DNA of 64,000 nucleotides from Pezicula radicicola (lineage: Eukaryota > Ascomycota > Leotiomycetes > Helotiales > Dermateaceae), in the NCBI GenBank assembly GCA_003008705.1, contig PDUO01000023.1, positions 225,312 to 289,311 of the forward strand. The letters run 5' to 3'. The position numbers were made by a program, and so were the translations under genes. Shown here piece by piece: positions 41,220 to 52,040 of this stretch. Every line of letters begins with the position of its first letter. The stretch's first letter is position 1. The notes beneath the pieces are model-generated. The model did no database searches. It saw only the letters and a list, made by a program, of their open reading frames with translations, and had not been told where the DNA came from.

Positions 41220-42940
41220 TTCAGTTTCCATATGTCGGACCATTTTGTTTTTTCATTGTGTGACTTCCGTACAATAAGAAGTAGTGCACCGGAAAACGTG
41301 AGACTGACCAGTTGTGCCGCCGAGTTCGCCCGTGGATTCGAACCAAGGATAGCCGTGTCGAAGATAGCCAAGATGGATTCTCAGTCTTCCAGCTCGGATT
41401 CTGATGCGTATAACAAGCGCTTGACTTTTGGTTCATACTGCTTTCCGTTACTGAGAAATTGAGTGTGCCACCGTAGTGTAAAGGAAGCTGAAGAGGAACA
41501 TTACACCATAAACAAAACCATTGACGACCACAAGAAACATGATACGACAAGCTATCTCACGGACAAAGAAGGAAGCCCCGTAGCCTCTCATGTTTGTCTG
41601 CCATGATCTCGACAACAGTATTAGCAGGCCCATTTCTTATGGTCTCGAAAGCGAAACTTCTCATTGTCAACTAGATCTCGTAGATTCTCGTCATCTTGCA
41701 TCCCGCATAACTCCCCAAGTATGTGTCTCGGGTATGAGGAAGTAGTTGACAACTGCAAGAGCTGTTGCAATGATGGCATTGAAGATGAAGATCCAACAAA
41801 AGCCAAGCCAAGTAGGGTTCGCAGTCTTCCAACTCTCCTCCAAATACTTCTTCTCTCCTTTCTCAATGAGAGACTTGGCAGCCATTTTGTCTAAACAGAG
41901 AGCTTAAGTTAGCTAAACTAATTCAGTGATTTAGTACGATCAAACACTTACATTAACGGCGGCCTCAAGCTGATCAATCACCGGCTCGACTGCGGCGATT
42001 CCGCTCTCAGTGTTCTCCAGACGCATCTGGTATGTATCTAGAGAACACTGAGAGCAGAATCATCCTTTAATTTCTCCTCGTATCGCATCTTCTCTCTCCC
42101 TAACATTTCCAACTCTGTTTCTGATGCTTATAACAAGCGCTTGACCTCTCTTTCGTACCGTATTCCGTCACTGAGAAGTCCAGTGTTTCGCTGTATTGTC
42201 GGGCTTTAAAACACCAGAACCTTTGGAATGACTTTAGGCCGGGTTTGCCCTGTTTGGCTGTGGGTTGGTCCACCCCTGCCTCCAATCTCCAGGTATGAAG
42301 ACCATGCATCTTGTATACAGAGCACGTGCTGTTTCTTGATCGTCCTCGAACTCTTATTACTGAGCATTCTCCGTGCACGGCAGGTAGTATCTGTAGCTAT
42401 TCACAAACGATCAGTTAGCTTCTGCTCATTCATGGCATCATCAAGAAATAAACTGAAACAGCTGTGTCCTAAAACTCTTCACCAACGGCAACAATGTAAC
42501 ATGCAACTGACTGCAGACCACCTCGACGTGTGCTATGGCAAGCAGCAAGTGTCTCGCGACACTTTTGCCCTGCAACCAGAGCACTGCGCCCTGAACCGCC
42601 ATCTCCTTTAGAACCCAATTGACAATGAAAGGAATACTAACAGTGATAACTACAACTGGCTTGTCCAGTTGGCTAAGCCAATGGTAGGCATTGGTTGCGC
42701 GTTGAGGCAAACTGCGGGGAGATCGCGCAGCTTCCTCCCCCAGAGGATATTGGTCTCGGGGGTACCACATTGAAACTCTTGTTTTGACTTTAGAAAGACT
42801 GAAAAACTCTTCAACTGTCGTTGGGAAAGGTTTGGTACGATTTGAGGACTTTGGTTGGGTTTTAACTTGGAGTGTGTGGTGGGTGATAGATCTATGTTGA
42901 TGAAGAGTTTCTGGGGATAAGGATGGTCCATGACTCCTCA
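41220..42940 (-). pseudogene. Duplicated, broken membrane-protein fragments
   Basis: Minus frames with an ATG at 41885 (MAAKSLIEKGEKKYLEESWK, then membrane segment WLGFCWIFIFNAIIATALAV) run into a frame change near 41695, pass through DENLRDLVDNEKFRFRDHKK, a stop, a second membrane segment (FLVVVNGFVYGVMFLFSFLY) and end in TLNFSVTESS / SSACYTHQNPSWK. A related ending (TLDFSVTEYG / SSACYKHQKQSWK) is at 42100-42220, and another membrane-like segment (KPVVVITVSIPFIVNWVLKE) near 42640. Two damaged tandem copies of an unrecognised membrane protein are the simplest reading. Confidence 0.4.
42003..42055. repeat. Perfect 15-bp inverted repeat
   Basis: GCTCTCAGTGTTCTC at 42003-42017 and its exact complement GAGAACACTGAGAGC at 42041-42055, loop 23 nt. 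Outside known genes, between the two membrane-protein fragments. Confidence 0.9.
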
Positions 42941-43859
42941 ACCCGCGTTTTCATTCTATCACTACCAGAAATTCATACAGACCCACCCCTGTATACAGAA
43001 ACTGAAGACGCAATTGAAATCGTCCCAGGATTACTTTGTATTGCCCAGCTATTGGTCCTTGGTGAGCAGCTGCCGACCAATCCAAGCTTCTGATGAACAA
43101 CTTTCATACGCCAATCAAAAAGGGGGTCTTCTCATCTGCATACCATTAAAAGAGACTTTCTCAATGAAATTTCCTGACACAATTCCGAGGGTTTCAACAC
43201 AATATTCCTTTGTTAACTGATCAACAGAAGCAACTTATACCCACAAGTCCATTGTTTTTGTTATATCCCACAGGCAAAACAAGCATTCGTTAGTTAACGC
43301 TTCCTCGAAGAGGCATGGTGTACGGTTTGAATTACAAAGAAATCTCAATACCTCGGTAAGAGGAAAAACAATTTGTCGTATTTTCTCATATTGCATCTCC
43401 CGTCGCCATGATAAATACCTCGCTGTGATTTTGTACTAAAAAAGATTTATCAAACTATCCATTGTTCCTCCCGTCTAACAAGGTGAGCGGCCTATCCACA
43501 GTGCATCGCTTTAACAATAGTGCTGTAAGCACTTATTACTTCTCTATCATAGGTCCTGCCGGTGTGAATCCCACATGTTGTTCCAAGACCAAGCTTGGCT
43601 TGGCTACCTTCTTCCCCTTCATGAATGCTCTGTAATCACTGAATAAGTTTGGGCACCGTGGAAAATTTGCCCTAACCTGTCAACTAACCTCTTAGGAAAC
43701 TACAAATATAGAACTTGCTGCCCACGGCTCATCTCAAGAGATTCACCTGCAGTTGTGAGAGCTTGGATCGCTGTGCTTCTTTGCGTTGATGCCCCTTTGC
43801 ATCATTTTGAAGAATTTCTCCTCATCGCCAGTATCGTGCTCTCCCGCAATCTCCTTCTC

Positions 43860-45045
43860 ATCGTTCACATTGCGTACTTGAGCTAAAGAGAACCTTAGGT
43901 ATGAACGTTGTCCTTGGAGCCGAAGCTCTCGTTACTCTGCTGGCCTGGGAGATTGGCAATCTATGGGAGTTAGGAGAGTTTTCGTAGAGTTGGTTGGTAG
44001 CGCGGCATTACGTACATAAGATCTTTGCACGAAGAGATGTGACGATGATGCCTAGGCTCTTCTGTTGACGAAGCTGTGACTGGCTCAGCCTGGACGTCTT
44101 GCTTCAGGACATTCGGGCTGGTAATTATCATGGAATCATGTTGCGTTATTCGCTTCGCAATCTCTTTTGACTTGCATACAAGGCAACTTCATGGTAGAGG
44201 AAGGAGGTTCGGATGAAAGCCAACCATTCTGCATCTCCTGAATACAAGGAATTTGGCGCATTCGTAGGCTGTGGTGTCCTTGCGGACACATTCGCACTGG
44301 TGAAGTACCATGGTCATCGAAAATGCCTAAATTATGTGTCAGCGAAAGCTATCTGAGGCACAATTGTATACGTGAAATAGAAGAAGGTGAAAACCGAAGT
44401 CCGACGACGAGAAATGAGAAATTAACAGCAATAGATAGATATTTTAATTTAACTGCACTTGATATGCAGTACGTATCAAGATAGAGCAGTTCTTGAAGAC
44501 AAGTAATTTGTGCAACGGTAGTGTTGATTTCACTTACCTCAATGTTGTTGTAGCTATCTCGTCATTTTCTGGTCGATCTCCGGGTGCTGGATACCTGTCT
44601 AATAAGATAGTAGGAATCTATAAAACTATAGCATTCTCTGGCCTTCGTTGGCTTCTGGTTGCATATGTGTTCGGATCGAGAGAAGACATGGCACAAAACT
44701 ATCGCGCAGACAGATATTAGCAAGAGACTGTGATAAAAGTAGAGTATGGACTTTGCATTCCATATACTTACTTGGCGAAAGTGAATATTTGAAGCTGCGA
44801 TTGAGCTCATTCCGTCTGGGAGATGAAATGGCATTGGGACTTGAGTGCGAACGCTATCCTCGGAACCAAACTCCCGGTTTCTCATCCTTCACGTTGCATA
44901 CTTGAGCTAAAGTGTAGTTTAAGTACGAACGATATCCTCAGAACTGAAGTTCCCGTTACTCTGCTGCCGATGAAGATTTGCAATATATGGGGGAATTGCG
45001 AGAAATTGCGCGGAGCCAGTTGGGAAATGTGGGATATTGGCCGCG
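43860..45045 (+). repeat. Diverged tandem duplication, about 1 kb period
   Basis: 43860-44010 and 44883-45045 share CACRTTGCRTACTTGAGCTAAAG, a GTA(T/C)GAACG...TCCT..GA block, TCTCGTTACTCTGCTG / CCCGTTACTCTGCTG, GCAATMTATGGG and a GTTGG...CGCGGC tail. A third copy of the GAACG...TCCT core lies at 44847. On the minus strand the core translates to N-x-x-F-x-S-x-D-x-V-x-T in all three. Confidence 0.6.
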
Positions 45046-45935
45046 CGGCAGGAAGAAGGGCGGTTATGAGCTATGGTTGCGGTTGTCTTTTGAACTATCT
45101 TTTTTGATCTGGATTAGATCAAGCTTGTAATTTCGAGTAGAGGGTCTTATGGTGGATACTACGCATCTACTTTCTGTTGCAATGTAAGGGTTGAACGCAA
45201 GAAAGACAAACGTGTATATATAAAAGCATAGGGAGAGGTACTATTGGTAGTAGTTCTGAATATTTTTGAAGTGTTGTGAGGTCAAGAATGAGAGGCGACG
45301 CGCGGGGGTCCACTTTAGCTCCTCTATTGGGAAGCACGCCCAATCAGGCAAGGCGGAATCTCGTCTGGCATGGCAAAGTTAACATAGAGAAATACTTTGG
45401 ATGTATTTTAAGACCACTATCAAAGACAGAAGCCTGCATCTTCGGCAAGGTAAACCCATTTAAGACAGCACTGCAGTTATTCTCTGCTGAAGATGGCCTG
45501 CTAAAGCTGCGACTGTTTAAAATCCATCCATGGTAAATACAGTTCCTCGTTTGGCTAAAGAAGAACCTTATACTTGGGTAAGAAAAGACTTTCTGGTTGA
45601 ATGCTACTTTACCCCAGGCTTCCTTTATTCTTAGACTGGATCGTAGGGCCTGGTGTTTCTCCTTCTACCTGCTTTCTTCGATTTATGGCTCCAAACGGTT
45701 AAGGATCCTTACTCTTTACTGCTTGATTCCGCCCAGTTATCTGAAATTCTCAGCATCATCTTCTGTGTACGTGACTTCTTCATATCACTCAATCCTCCCC
45801 ATTCTTAACTTCGGCGCTTTGTCATAAGATTGCTTCTCATACATATCGTGCAGCCATCCATTTCCAGAAATGCATAACAAGATTTGTTGTCTGCTCAAGA
45901 ACGTTGACCCTCATTGACTCTCAATCTAGCAAGAT
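45046..45935. other. No gene supported
   Basis: Short frames only, the longest (45276) lacking an ATG at its start. 3' flank of the aldo/keto reductase gene. Confidence 0.4.
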
Positions 45936-46817
45936 CTACGTAACCAGCCGTGGATCCCAACATTGCTTTTCTTCTCCAGCCATAGATATGACATCAATAG
46001 TAGCATAATCATCCGCCGTGAAAGACTCAGCCAGAGAAGTCGCCTCCAGGTTCTGACGCAAGTGATTTATCTTCTCTGACCGAACCAAAACACCCCATTT
46101 CTTACTCAATGCCCATGCCAGTACAACTTGAACTCGAGTAACACCAAGTCTAGCAGCTATCTCATCCAAAAGTTTTGGGCAGTCTTCTCCCATGAGCTTC
46201 CCCTCAGCGAGCAATGCATATCCCGTCATCTGAATCTGTTGATGGGCAAATTTTGTCTGAATCTCCAACGCATCTCTCCAATACCAAGGATGAATCTCCA
46301 TTTGAACAAATGCACCGTGAATACTATACTCCGTCTCATCAACCAACTCTTGAATATGCATTGGTGTGAAATTGGAAACTCCAATATTCCTCACCAACCC
46401 CTCTCGTTTCGCTTCATTCAAAACTTTCCAGGCTTCTAATCTCAATCTTTTATTTTCTGGACTTGAAGCATGTTTTCGTGCTACAGCAGGCCAGTGAATG
46501 AGATACAGATCAAGGTAATCGGTTTGGAGTGCTGATAGTGTGTCGTGAAGTGCGTCACGGGGTCTCTTCATATGGTACGGTGAAAGTTTTGATGTTATCC
46601 ACAGGTCTGAACGAGATATGATTGAGGACGGTGCATTGTAAATTTCTTGCAATACCGCACCGATATCTGCCTCGTTTTTGTAGATGGCGGCTGTGTCTAT
46701 ATGGCGATATCCAAGCTGGATAGCATCTCGAATGGATTGCCGAACGGCTTGGGATTTGAGACGGAATGTTCCAAGTCCTATAGGTGGAATGGTATGGAGA
46801 TTACTTTTGGAGGGCAT
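45936..46817 (-). CDS. Aldo/keto reductase (AKR superfamily)
   Basis: Single exon, ATG at 46817, 293 residues, normal for an AKR barrel. The catalytic tetrad is complete: Asp41 and Tyr46 (HIDTAAIY), Lys77 (WITSKLSP) and His108 (YLIHWP). GLGTF at the start, LRLEAWKVLNEAKREGLVRN, IGVSNF and VQMEIHPW are further family motifs; VLVRSEKINHLRQNL is the NADP(H) 2'-phosphate-binding region (classically IPKS, here LVRS, a mild departure). The enzyme is a cytosolic NADPH-dependent carbonyl reductase of the AKR3/AKR5-like type; substrate not predictable. It is divergent from the LRR gene, with about 690 bp between the starts. Confidence 0.93.
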   Translation of the reverse strand: MPSKSNLHTIPPIGLGTFRLKSQAVRQSIRDAIQLGYRHIDTAAIYKNEADIGAVLQEIYNAPSSIISRSDLWITSKLSPYHMKRPRDALHDTLSALQTDYLDLYLIHWPAVARKHASSPENKRLRLEAWKVLNEAKREGLVRNIGVSNFTPMHIQELVDETEYSIHGAFVQMEIHPWYWRDALEIQTKFAHQQIQMTGYALLAEGKLMGEDCPKLLDEIAARLGVTRVQVVLAWALSKKWGVLVRSEKINHLRQNLEATSLAESFTADDYATIDVISMAGEEKQCWDPRLVT

Positions 46818-47504
46818 TATGAAATGAGATTTGAATTGGCGATTGAAGTGAAAAATTCCTTTGAAAATTTAATCGTCGTTATGAGTCGTAGTCTTGGGGG
46901 AACATGAAAAGTTCTTAAGTGAGATGGACGTATTTTACGAATTCCATATAGTTGACCTCGACATAAGTTAGGCTTAATGTGTTGATGTGAAGTTATTCAG
47001 AGTGTATTTGGATGAAATATGAGATGAGGAAGAAGCCACATCGGGCCTTGGAGCGAATGCCAAGCATCATTTACTTACTAAGCGACAGCGAGGTACGCCG
47101 GTATATCTGGCACCACCACACCAACTTAACTCTAGTAAGTGAAATATTTTGACAAGTTGAAGCACTTGATGTTCTTCTTGCAGTGAATATTACACGCGAA
47201 GACGAGAAGCTTTGGTCATGTGCTGCCTCAGCCAAGGTTGACACAACGAATGACTTCGCCACAAAAAACACTGCCACCACGCCCTGCCAAGTACAAGTTG
47301 ACAAGTACATGCAGCAGCCTGGACAACGATGACTGGACTACCCCAGATGACTCAAACACATCTCTTAATCGTAAATATTACCCCAAATCTCCCAAGTCGA
47401 TCTAAATAAATAATTACTTTCATTCACTCCGTCCCTCAAGACGTTTCATGGGATTCTCAATCGCACAACAATCATAGTCACCGGCAATAGCTTCAGTATT
47501 CATC
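46818..47504. promoter_or_regulatory. Divergent intergenic region, AKR (-) / LRR (+)
   Basis: 687 bp between the two ATGs, presumed to hold both promoters. No coding signal or defined site recognised. Confidence 0.4.
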
Positions 47505-49421
47505 ATGGCTCAAGTCATGCCAATTGAATCACAGGATTCAGCACCTCAATCTCCAATAGGCTCCATCTATGCCTCGAACACTTCTGCATCATCCGTTGAA
47601 GACCTTACACCTGAGTCCAACAAAGCTCCCGCATCATTGATTCACAAATACACAACATACACCATCGAAGATCACCTCTCAACACTACGATCCATCCAAA
47701 ACGATGACTTCAGCAACGAAAAGGGCATCGACGCGCTCCCCCGTCGACGCAATAAATCCCAACGACCTCTAGCTCTCGAGCTTTCCAAAGCACTCTTTCC
47801 GGAAATGACCGAAATAGCAGCCATCATCCAATATGAACGTCTCACCATTCCAGCCAAAGCCATCGTTCGTCAAAATCAGAAAGAACGTGCCATAGCACAA
47901 GCACAACCGACAAACAACTCCGGAGGAAAACTGCTTAAAATCCAAGGACCATGGGCAGGTCAAGAACTTGATCCTGTTGATCTGAAAGGACCAGTTGCAA
48001 TCCCAATGCCGGTTACAATTGGAGATGCTTCTGAATTTGAACCTATATTCGGATTCCTAGCTGAGAATAAAGCTATCACAGAAGCTGGTGATGTCAACGG
48101 AACACATGGTCTCGAATTACTCTGGAAGAATCCAATACTGGAATTCAAACGAGGTATTGTCTACGAAGATGGGCGCCTTGATCTTTGCAAAAAAGTAGTA
48201 GGACCTACCCATATTGGAAAGTTGATGGAGTCATTGGAGTCAAATGAGCATATTCGGCATTTCCTATTGGGAAATAATGCTATCTCTACTACTGGTGCTA
48301 AGCACATTGCTGAATTCATTCGGAAATATCCTAATCGTATGGAGACTTGGTATCTTGCTGGTTGTCACCTTACTCGACATGGACTCTCGCTCCTTGTACC
48401 ACATATGATGGCATCATCCAGCATCACAAATCTCTGGTTCAAACGAAATCCTTTCGGACCTAATTCAAGTTCCATGCTATCAGAGCTTGTTCTTCGAACA
48501 GCAAATCTTCGTACTTTGGATCTAGAGACCACCGAACTTGGTGATGAGGGTGTTCGTCAGTTCATCGATGGCATTTGTGGTCGACCAAACTCGTTACAGC
48601 ATCTATATTTGAACGCCAATGGTATCGGTCAGAATGCTTGCGCCAGTCTTGCCAAATACCTCGCAGACCCGCACTGCAAACTGGAAAGTCTGTTCATCTC
48701 CACAAACCCAATCGGTGATGCTGGAATACAAATGCTCGCTCCGGGCATCATGAAGAACAAAACCTTGAAGCGTCTTACGTGTGCTTCTGCTGGCCTAACC
48801 AGCAAAGGAGTGACTCTTCTCGCTAACGCACTTACCGATGGAGCTGGTCATCCTCATTTACAGACTTTAGATCTTGGAGCTTCGCAAACAACAGTAGCCC
48901 ACCGTCAAAAATTCAATTACCTCGACGACGATTGTGTTGAAGCTCTGAAATCGCTCATCATGTCACCATCACTCCGCTGGTTAAATCTGGGACGCACAGT
49001 ATTAACAGCCACCGGGCTTCAATCAATCAAAGACACAGCAGCACAATCTCAATTGGTATACTTCAACGTCCATCGAGTTGAAATGACAAAAAAGACCAAC
49101 GCCACACCACTCAACACGAAAACAGAAATGTACGAAGGCAGCAATCCAGTTATTAAATCCTGCTCTCTGGAGATTCGAAATCGAATGGCCAAGAATCAAG
49201 CGAAATATTATCCTCACATTGCCGATTATGATACTTTTCTCAATAGTGAAGAGATGCGATTCTTGCGGAATACCTCAGATGTGAGGAAAATTGATTCTAT
49301 GTACCGGACTAGGGACAAACGATTGGGAATTGATATGCAGCAGGCGTGGGATGATGGTGACGTTACTTGGAAATTGATTGTGGATGATGCTAGGAACGCT
49401 GAGATTGCTGATGGTATCTGA
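47505..49421 (+). CDS. Leucine-rich-repeat (RNI-like) protein
   Basis: Single exon, ATG at 47505, 638 residues. The first ~215 residues are Ser/Pro-rich then helical with no known domain. Residues about 235-540 form ribonuclease-inhibitor-type LRRs, e.g. IRHFLLGNNAISTTGAKHIA, LQHLYLNANGIGQNACASLA, LESLFISTNPIGDAGIQMLA, LRWLNLGRTVLTATGLQSI: each has the LxxLxLxxNxIxxxGxxxLA frame seen in RanGAP and NLR-type repeats. The C-terminal ~100 residues are charged. No NACHT domain, signal peptide or membrane segment. Likely a cytosolic scaffold; the fungal orthologue is uncharacterised as far as I know. Very solid ORF. Confidence 0.92.
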   Translation: MAQVMPIESQDSAPQSPIGSIYASNTSASSVEDLTPESNKAPASLIHKYTTYTIEDHLSTLRSIQNDDFSNEKGIDALPRRRNKSQRPLALELSKALFPEMTEIAAIIQYERLTIPAKAIVRQNQKERAIAQAQPTNNSGGKLLKIQGPWAGQELDPVDLKGPVAIPMPVTIGDASEFEPIFGFLAENKAITEAGDVNGTHGLELLWKNPILEFKRGIVYEDGRLDLCKKVVGPTHIGKLMESLESNEHIRHFLLGNNAISTTGAKHIAEFIRKYPNRMETWYLAGCHLTRHGLSLLVPHMMASSSITNLWFKRNPFGPNSSSMLSELVLRTANLRTLDLETTELGDEGVRQFIDGICGRPNSLQHLYLNANGIGQNACASLAKYLADPHCKLESLFISTNPIGDAGIQMLAPGIMKNKTLKRLTCASAGLTSKGVTLLANALTDGAGHPHLQTLDLGASQTTVAHRQKFNYLDDDCVEALKSLIMSPSLRWLNLGRTVLTATGLQSIKDTAAQSQLVYFNVHRVEMTKKTNATPLNTKTEMYEGSNPVIKSCSLEIRNRMAKNQAKYYPHIADYDTFLNSEEMRFLRNTSDVRKIDSMYRTRDKRLGIDMQQAWDDGDVTWKLIVDDARNAEIADGI

Positions 49422-50380
49422 TATGGAGTGGCTCTGATACTGGCGTTTTTCCCTATTTGAGGGCAGGAATTTGAGAGTCCCGGGATGTTTGTAAGCTCTT
49501 CAGTTAAAGCAGTTAGCGGTAGCTGTGAATCGATTTTTAGAATCGCAAAATATATGATTTGATTTCATATCATACGCCTTGAAAGACAGAGCTCATGTAC
49601 TCTATAATTTTAAAGACCCAAGCAAAAAGACGTCTGCACCCCGTCCTTCCTAGACCCCCCCTCCCCCCACTAGCACCTCATCTGACTCATAAATGCACCT
49701 GAGGTAGTTACATGCATCCTGTCTATCACATGAAGCAGCGAACGACCTCGGAAGGTCTCCGGACTGTCGTTCCTTCGAGGTCGTCATAATCCCTAAGTAC
49801 CTCAAGGTATTTGGCCTTGAGATTATTGTAGGGGATTGCGTATACAATCTTGCTTGCTTCACGGAGTAATTTTCTCTAATTTGCATTCGTTGACGGCGTT
49901 CCTTTGCTCTTCTCGGTATTGGTCGTGCTTACTATCTGTTATTGAGTGTGTTAGCTTTGGATCTAAGGATGCAATTTGAATACGAATTATGAGAAGTGGT
50001 GAGATAGGACTTCCTAGTTGTTATCACTTGTACAATACTCGCCAATATGCACAAAATACTTTCCTGTTATGAAGTTACAAACAAAAATCTCGGGTTTTGG
50101 AATGATGAAGTGTGGGATTGATGTACATGAAAAGGACTCAAGGTTACTGATAATTGTGTAATAAGCTGATTTGACCGCAGTTCCAAAAAGACTCTTAAGA
50201 GGTCACTCTGGCGTAACGTCACTCTGATACTCGTATTGCTACCCTTGACGTCTCATTGACCTGTTACCTCCTCTGTCGCTTGGGCTTGGGTTTCAGCTTG
50301 AGATTGATTTGGAGGTGAATAATTCCAAGAAAAGTTGATCGATCTTCAAGCAAGATACGGGACCATCTCATTTCCCCAAT
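49422..50380. other. Intergenic, nothing supported
   Basis: A short C-rich run (CCCCCCCTCCCCCCAC) at about 49658-49673. No gene. Confidence 0.4.
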
Positions 50381-50388
50381 TGTACTTT

Positions 50389-51025
50389 GAGTTGAAACTT
50401 AGAAGTCGCTACTTATCTCTTCAAGACCTCCTATCCCTTTCCCTTCCGGGGCTCTCTCCTTCTCCATTCTGTAGTGATATTATCCTTCTTGGGGGCCGAA
50501 GTGAGAACATCTCTGGTTGTGTTTGGCATTTCAAGAGAAACATTTATGAATTTGCACCAGGGAAGGTGGCCTAGTAGGATTTTTATACTCCCATCTGCGA
50601 GAGCGACCCTTTATTGGATGCTTTGCTCTAACTACGATGGTCGTGGTTATCGCAGCGGCAGTTCTTAAGAAACTGCCCCGTTCGCAGGTTATTGCAGAAT
50701 AGCCCAGTTAGTTCCCATATCTTATTATCCTTTGAGCACTAGCGCCAATTTATTGGTGCAGGAGCCACAAGGCCGAGAAAGTTGACATCTCAGGGCGAAC
50801 ATTTGTGAAAACATCACTAGAGCCGGCAGATGTAGGGACTGTTGCAGGACGGTTCTCTACAATGAGATAATGTGATGGATGGAGTTGAGGGCGCTGACTC
50901 TCTCACTAATGATTTTCGCACAGGGCACCAGAGAAGCTCTTCTCTCCGAAGGCTCTTTGAGTTAAAACTGAAAAGCAGCCATCTATCTCTTCATGATCTC
51001 CTTCCCCTTTCCCTTGAGGTTTGGA
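50389..51025 (+). repeat. Duplicated F-box-like coding relic
   Basis: Two segments 566 bp apart share TTTGAGTTRAAACT, TATCTCTTCAxGAxCTCCT and CCxTTTCCCTT. They translate to FELKLRSRYLSLQDLLSLSL and FELKLKSSHLSLHDLLPLSL, close to an F-box helix (LSLxDLLxLSL). Neither has an identifiable start or full gene. Confidence 0.5.
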
Positions 51026-51278
51026 AGATTGGGGTGGATTGACCGGGTAGGACAAGGCGGCTCCCTTCATTTCTGCAGTCTGTTGCAGTACCACCTATCA
51101 TCAGGCAGCTGTGTAAAGATGGATGGAGATATACCTAGATATCGCGAACTATTAGGTATCACTATCGATATGTTTTTTTTGTAATAGTGCACTTACAAAA
51201 TGAAACCACCAGTCACACTCTTCAAATACAACATTGTCCAAGTCGTCATCATTGTTGCCACAGGTTTCACAGCCACAT

Positions 51279-52040
51279 TTAGTGCAGAGTCTCCTTGTCT
51301 CCTCTGGCAATGCGATGGAAGGGGTTGAGTGCGCCGTGTTTCTCGCCTAGGATGATAAGGGTCGTGAAGTAGTACATTGGGTTTCCAGCGCCGTTGCAGT
51401 CCTCTGGTGCTGCCATACCGACATTCATTGAGTAGCAAACTCGGAAGAACGTATCATAGGTATAATAATAAGGTGGATCGACCACCGCTCAACCATGGAC
51501 TTCCAAACGACACTGTGACTTTCCGACGTATTATGCCTCTCACCCCTGCATATGAACGATCTTGTTGAGAGCAAAATGCATGAAAGGGCAATAGTTGTAA
51601 GGGCCACAAGCACAGATTCGCAATCGACATAGTCGGCGCCAATTCTCTGTGGTGATCATATCCAATCGCAACTTCTTGCCTTTCGCCTTCTTGAACTTGA
51701 GCATCGATTCCATCTTAGGTTAAGAAGTCGTTCTCATTGTCAAACATTTCGAGGTTTTGATAGATGGAGTGCCCAAAAACAGCACCATCAGCATTGTCTA
51801 TTCGAAAGTCATGATTAGCAAAGTTTTGATAGCTACTGTTTCAACCCAAGATCTAACCTTTTACACCTTCATCACCTCTCTTTCTTGTCCCAATATGTAT
51901 CAAGATGCCTGGTTGGTGTACCGGTCGTTTCCACCCCAGTCGGGAATATATTCCTCGTCGAACAGTAGAATCTGGTCAAACGTAGTTCGGCCTCCCAGTG
52001 TGTGGCCATATGCTTTACAGCTCGCACCAGGCTTCCTTCT
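51279..52040 (-). pseudogene. Broken gene, family not recognised
   Basis: Minus-strand coding-like pieces follow each other: YGHTLGGRTTFDQILLFDEE (near 51980), then IDNADGAVFGHSIYQ, FDNENDFLT, TAA, DGIDAQVQEGERQEVAIGYD, a hydrophobic DCESVLVALTTIALSCILL, and YYYTYDTFFRVCYSMNVGMA followed by MYYFTTLIILGEKHGA, ending at a stop at 51279. The piece holding IDNADG reads straight through a TAA as good protein, pointing to nonsense damage. Membrane-associated by its hydrophobic stretches; otherwise unknown. Confidence 0.4.

Noticed and set aside
41331..41350. GGATTCGAACC, a tRNA T-loop look-alike
   Set aside because: The T stem would have a mismatch and no acceptor, D or anticodon stems can be found upstream on the minus strand.
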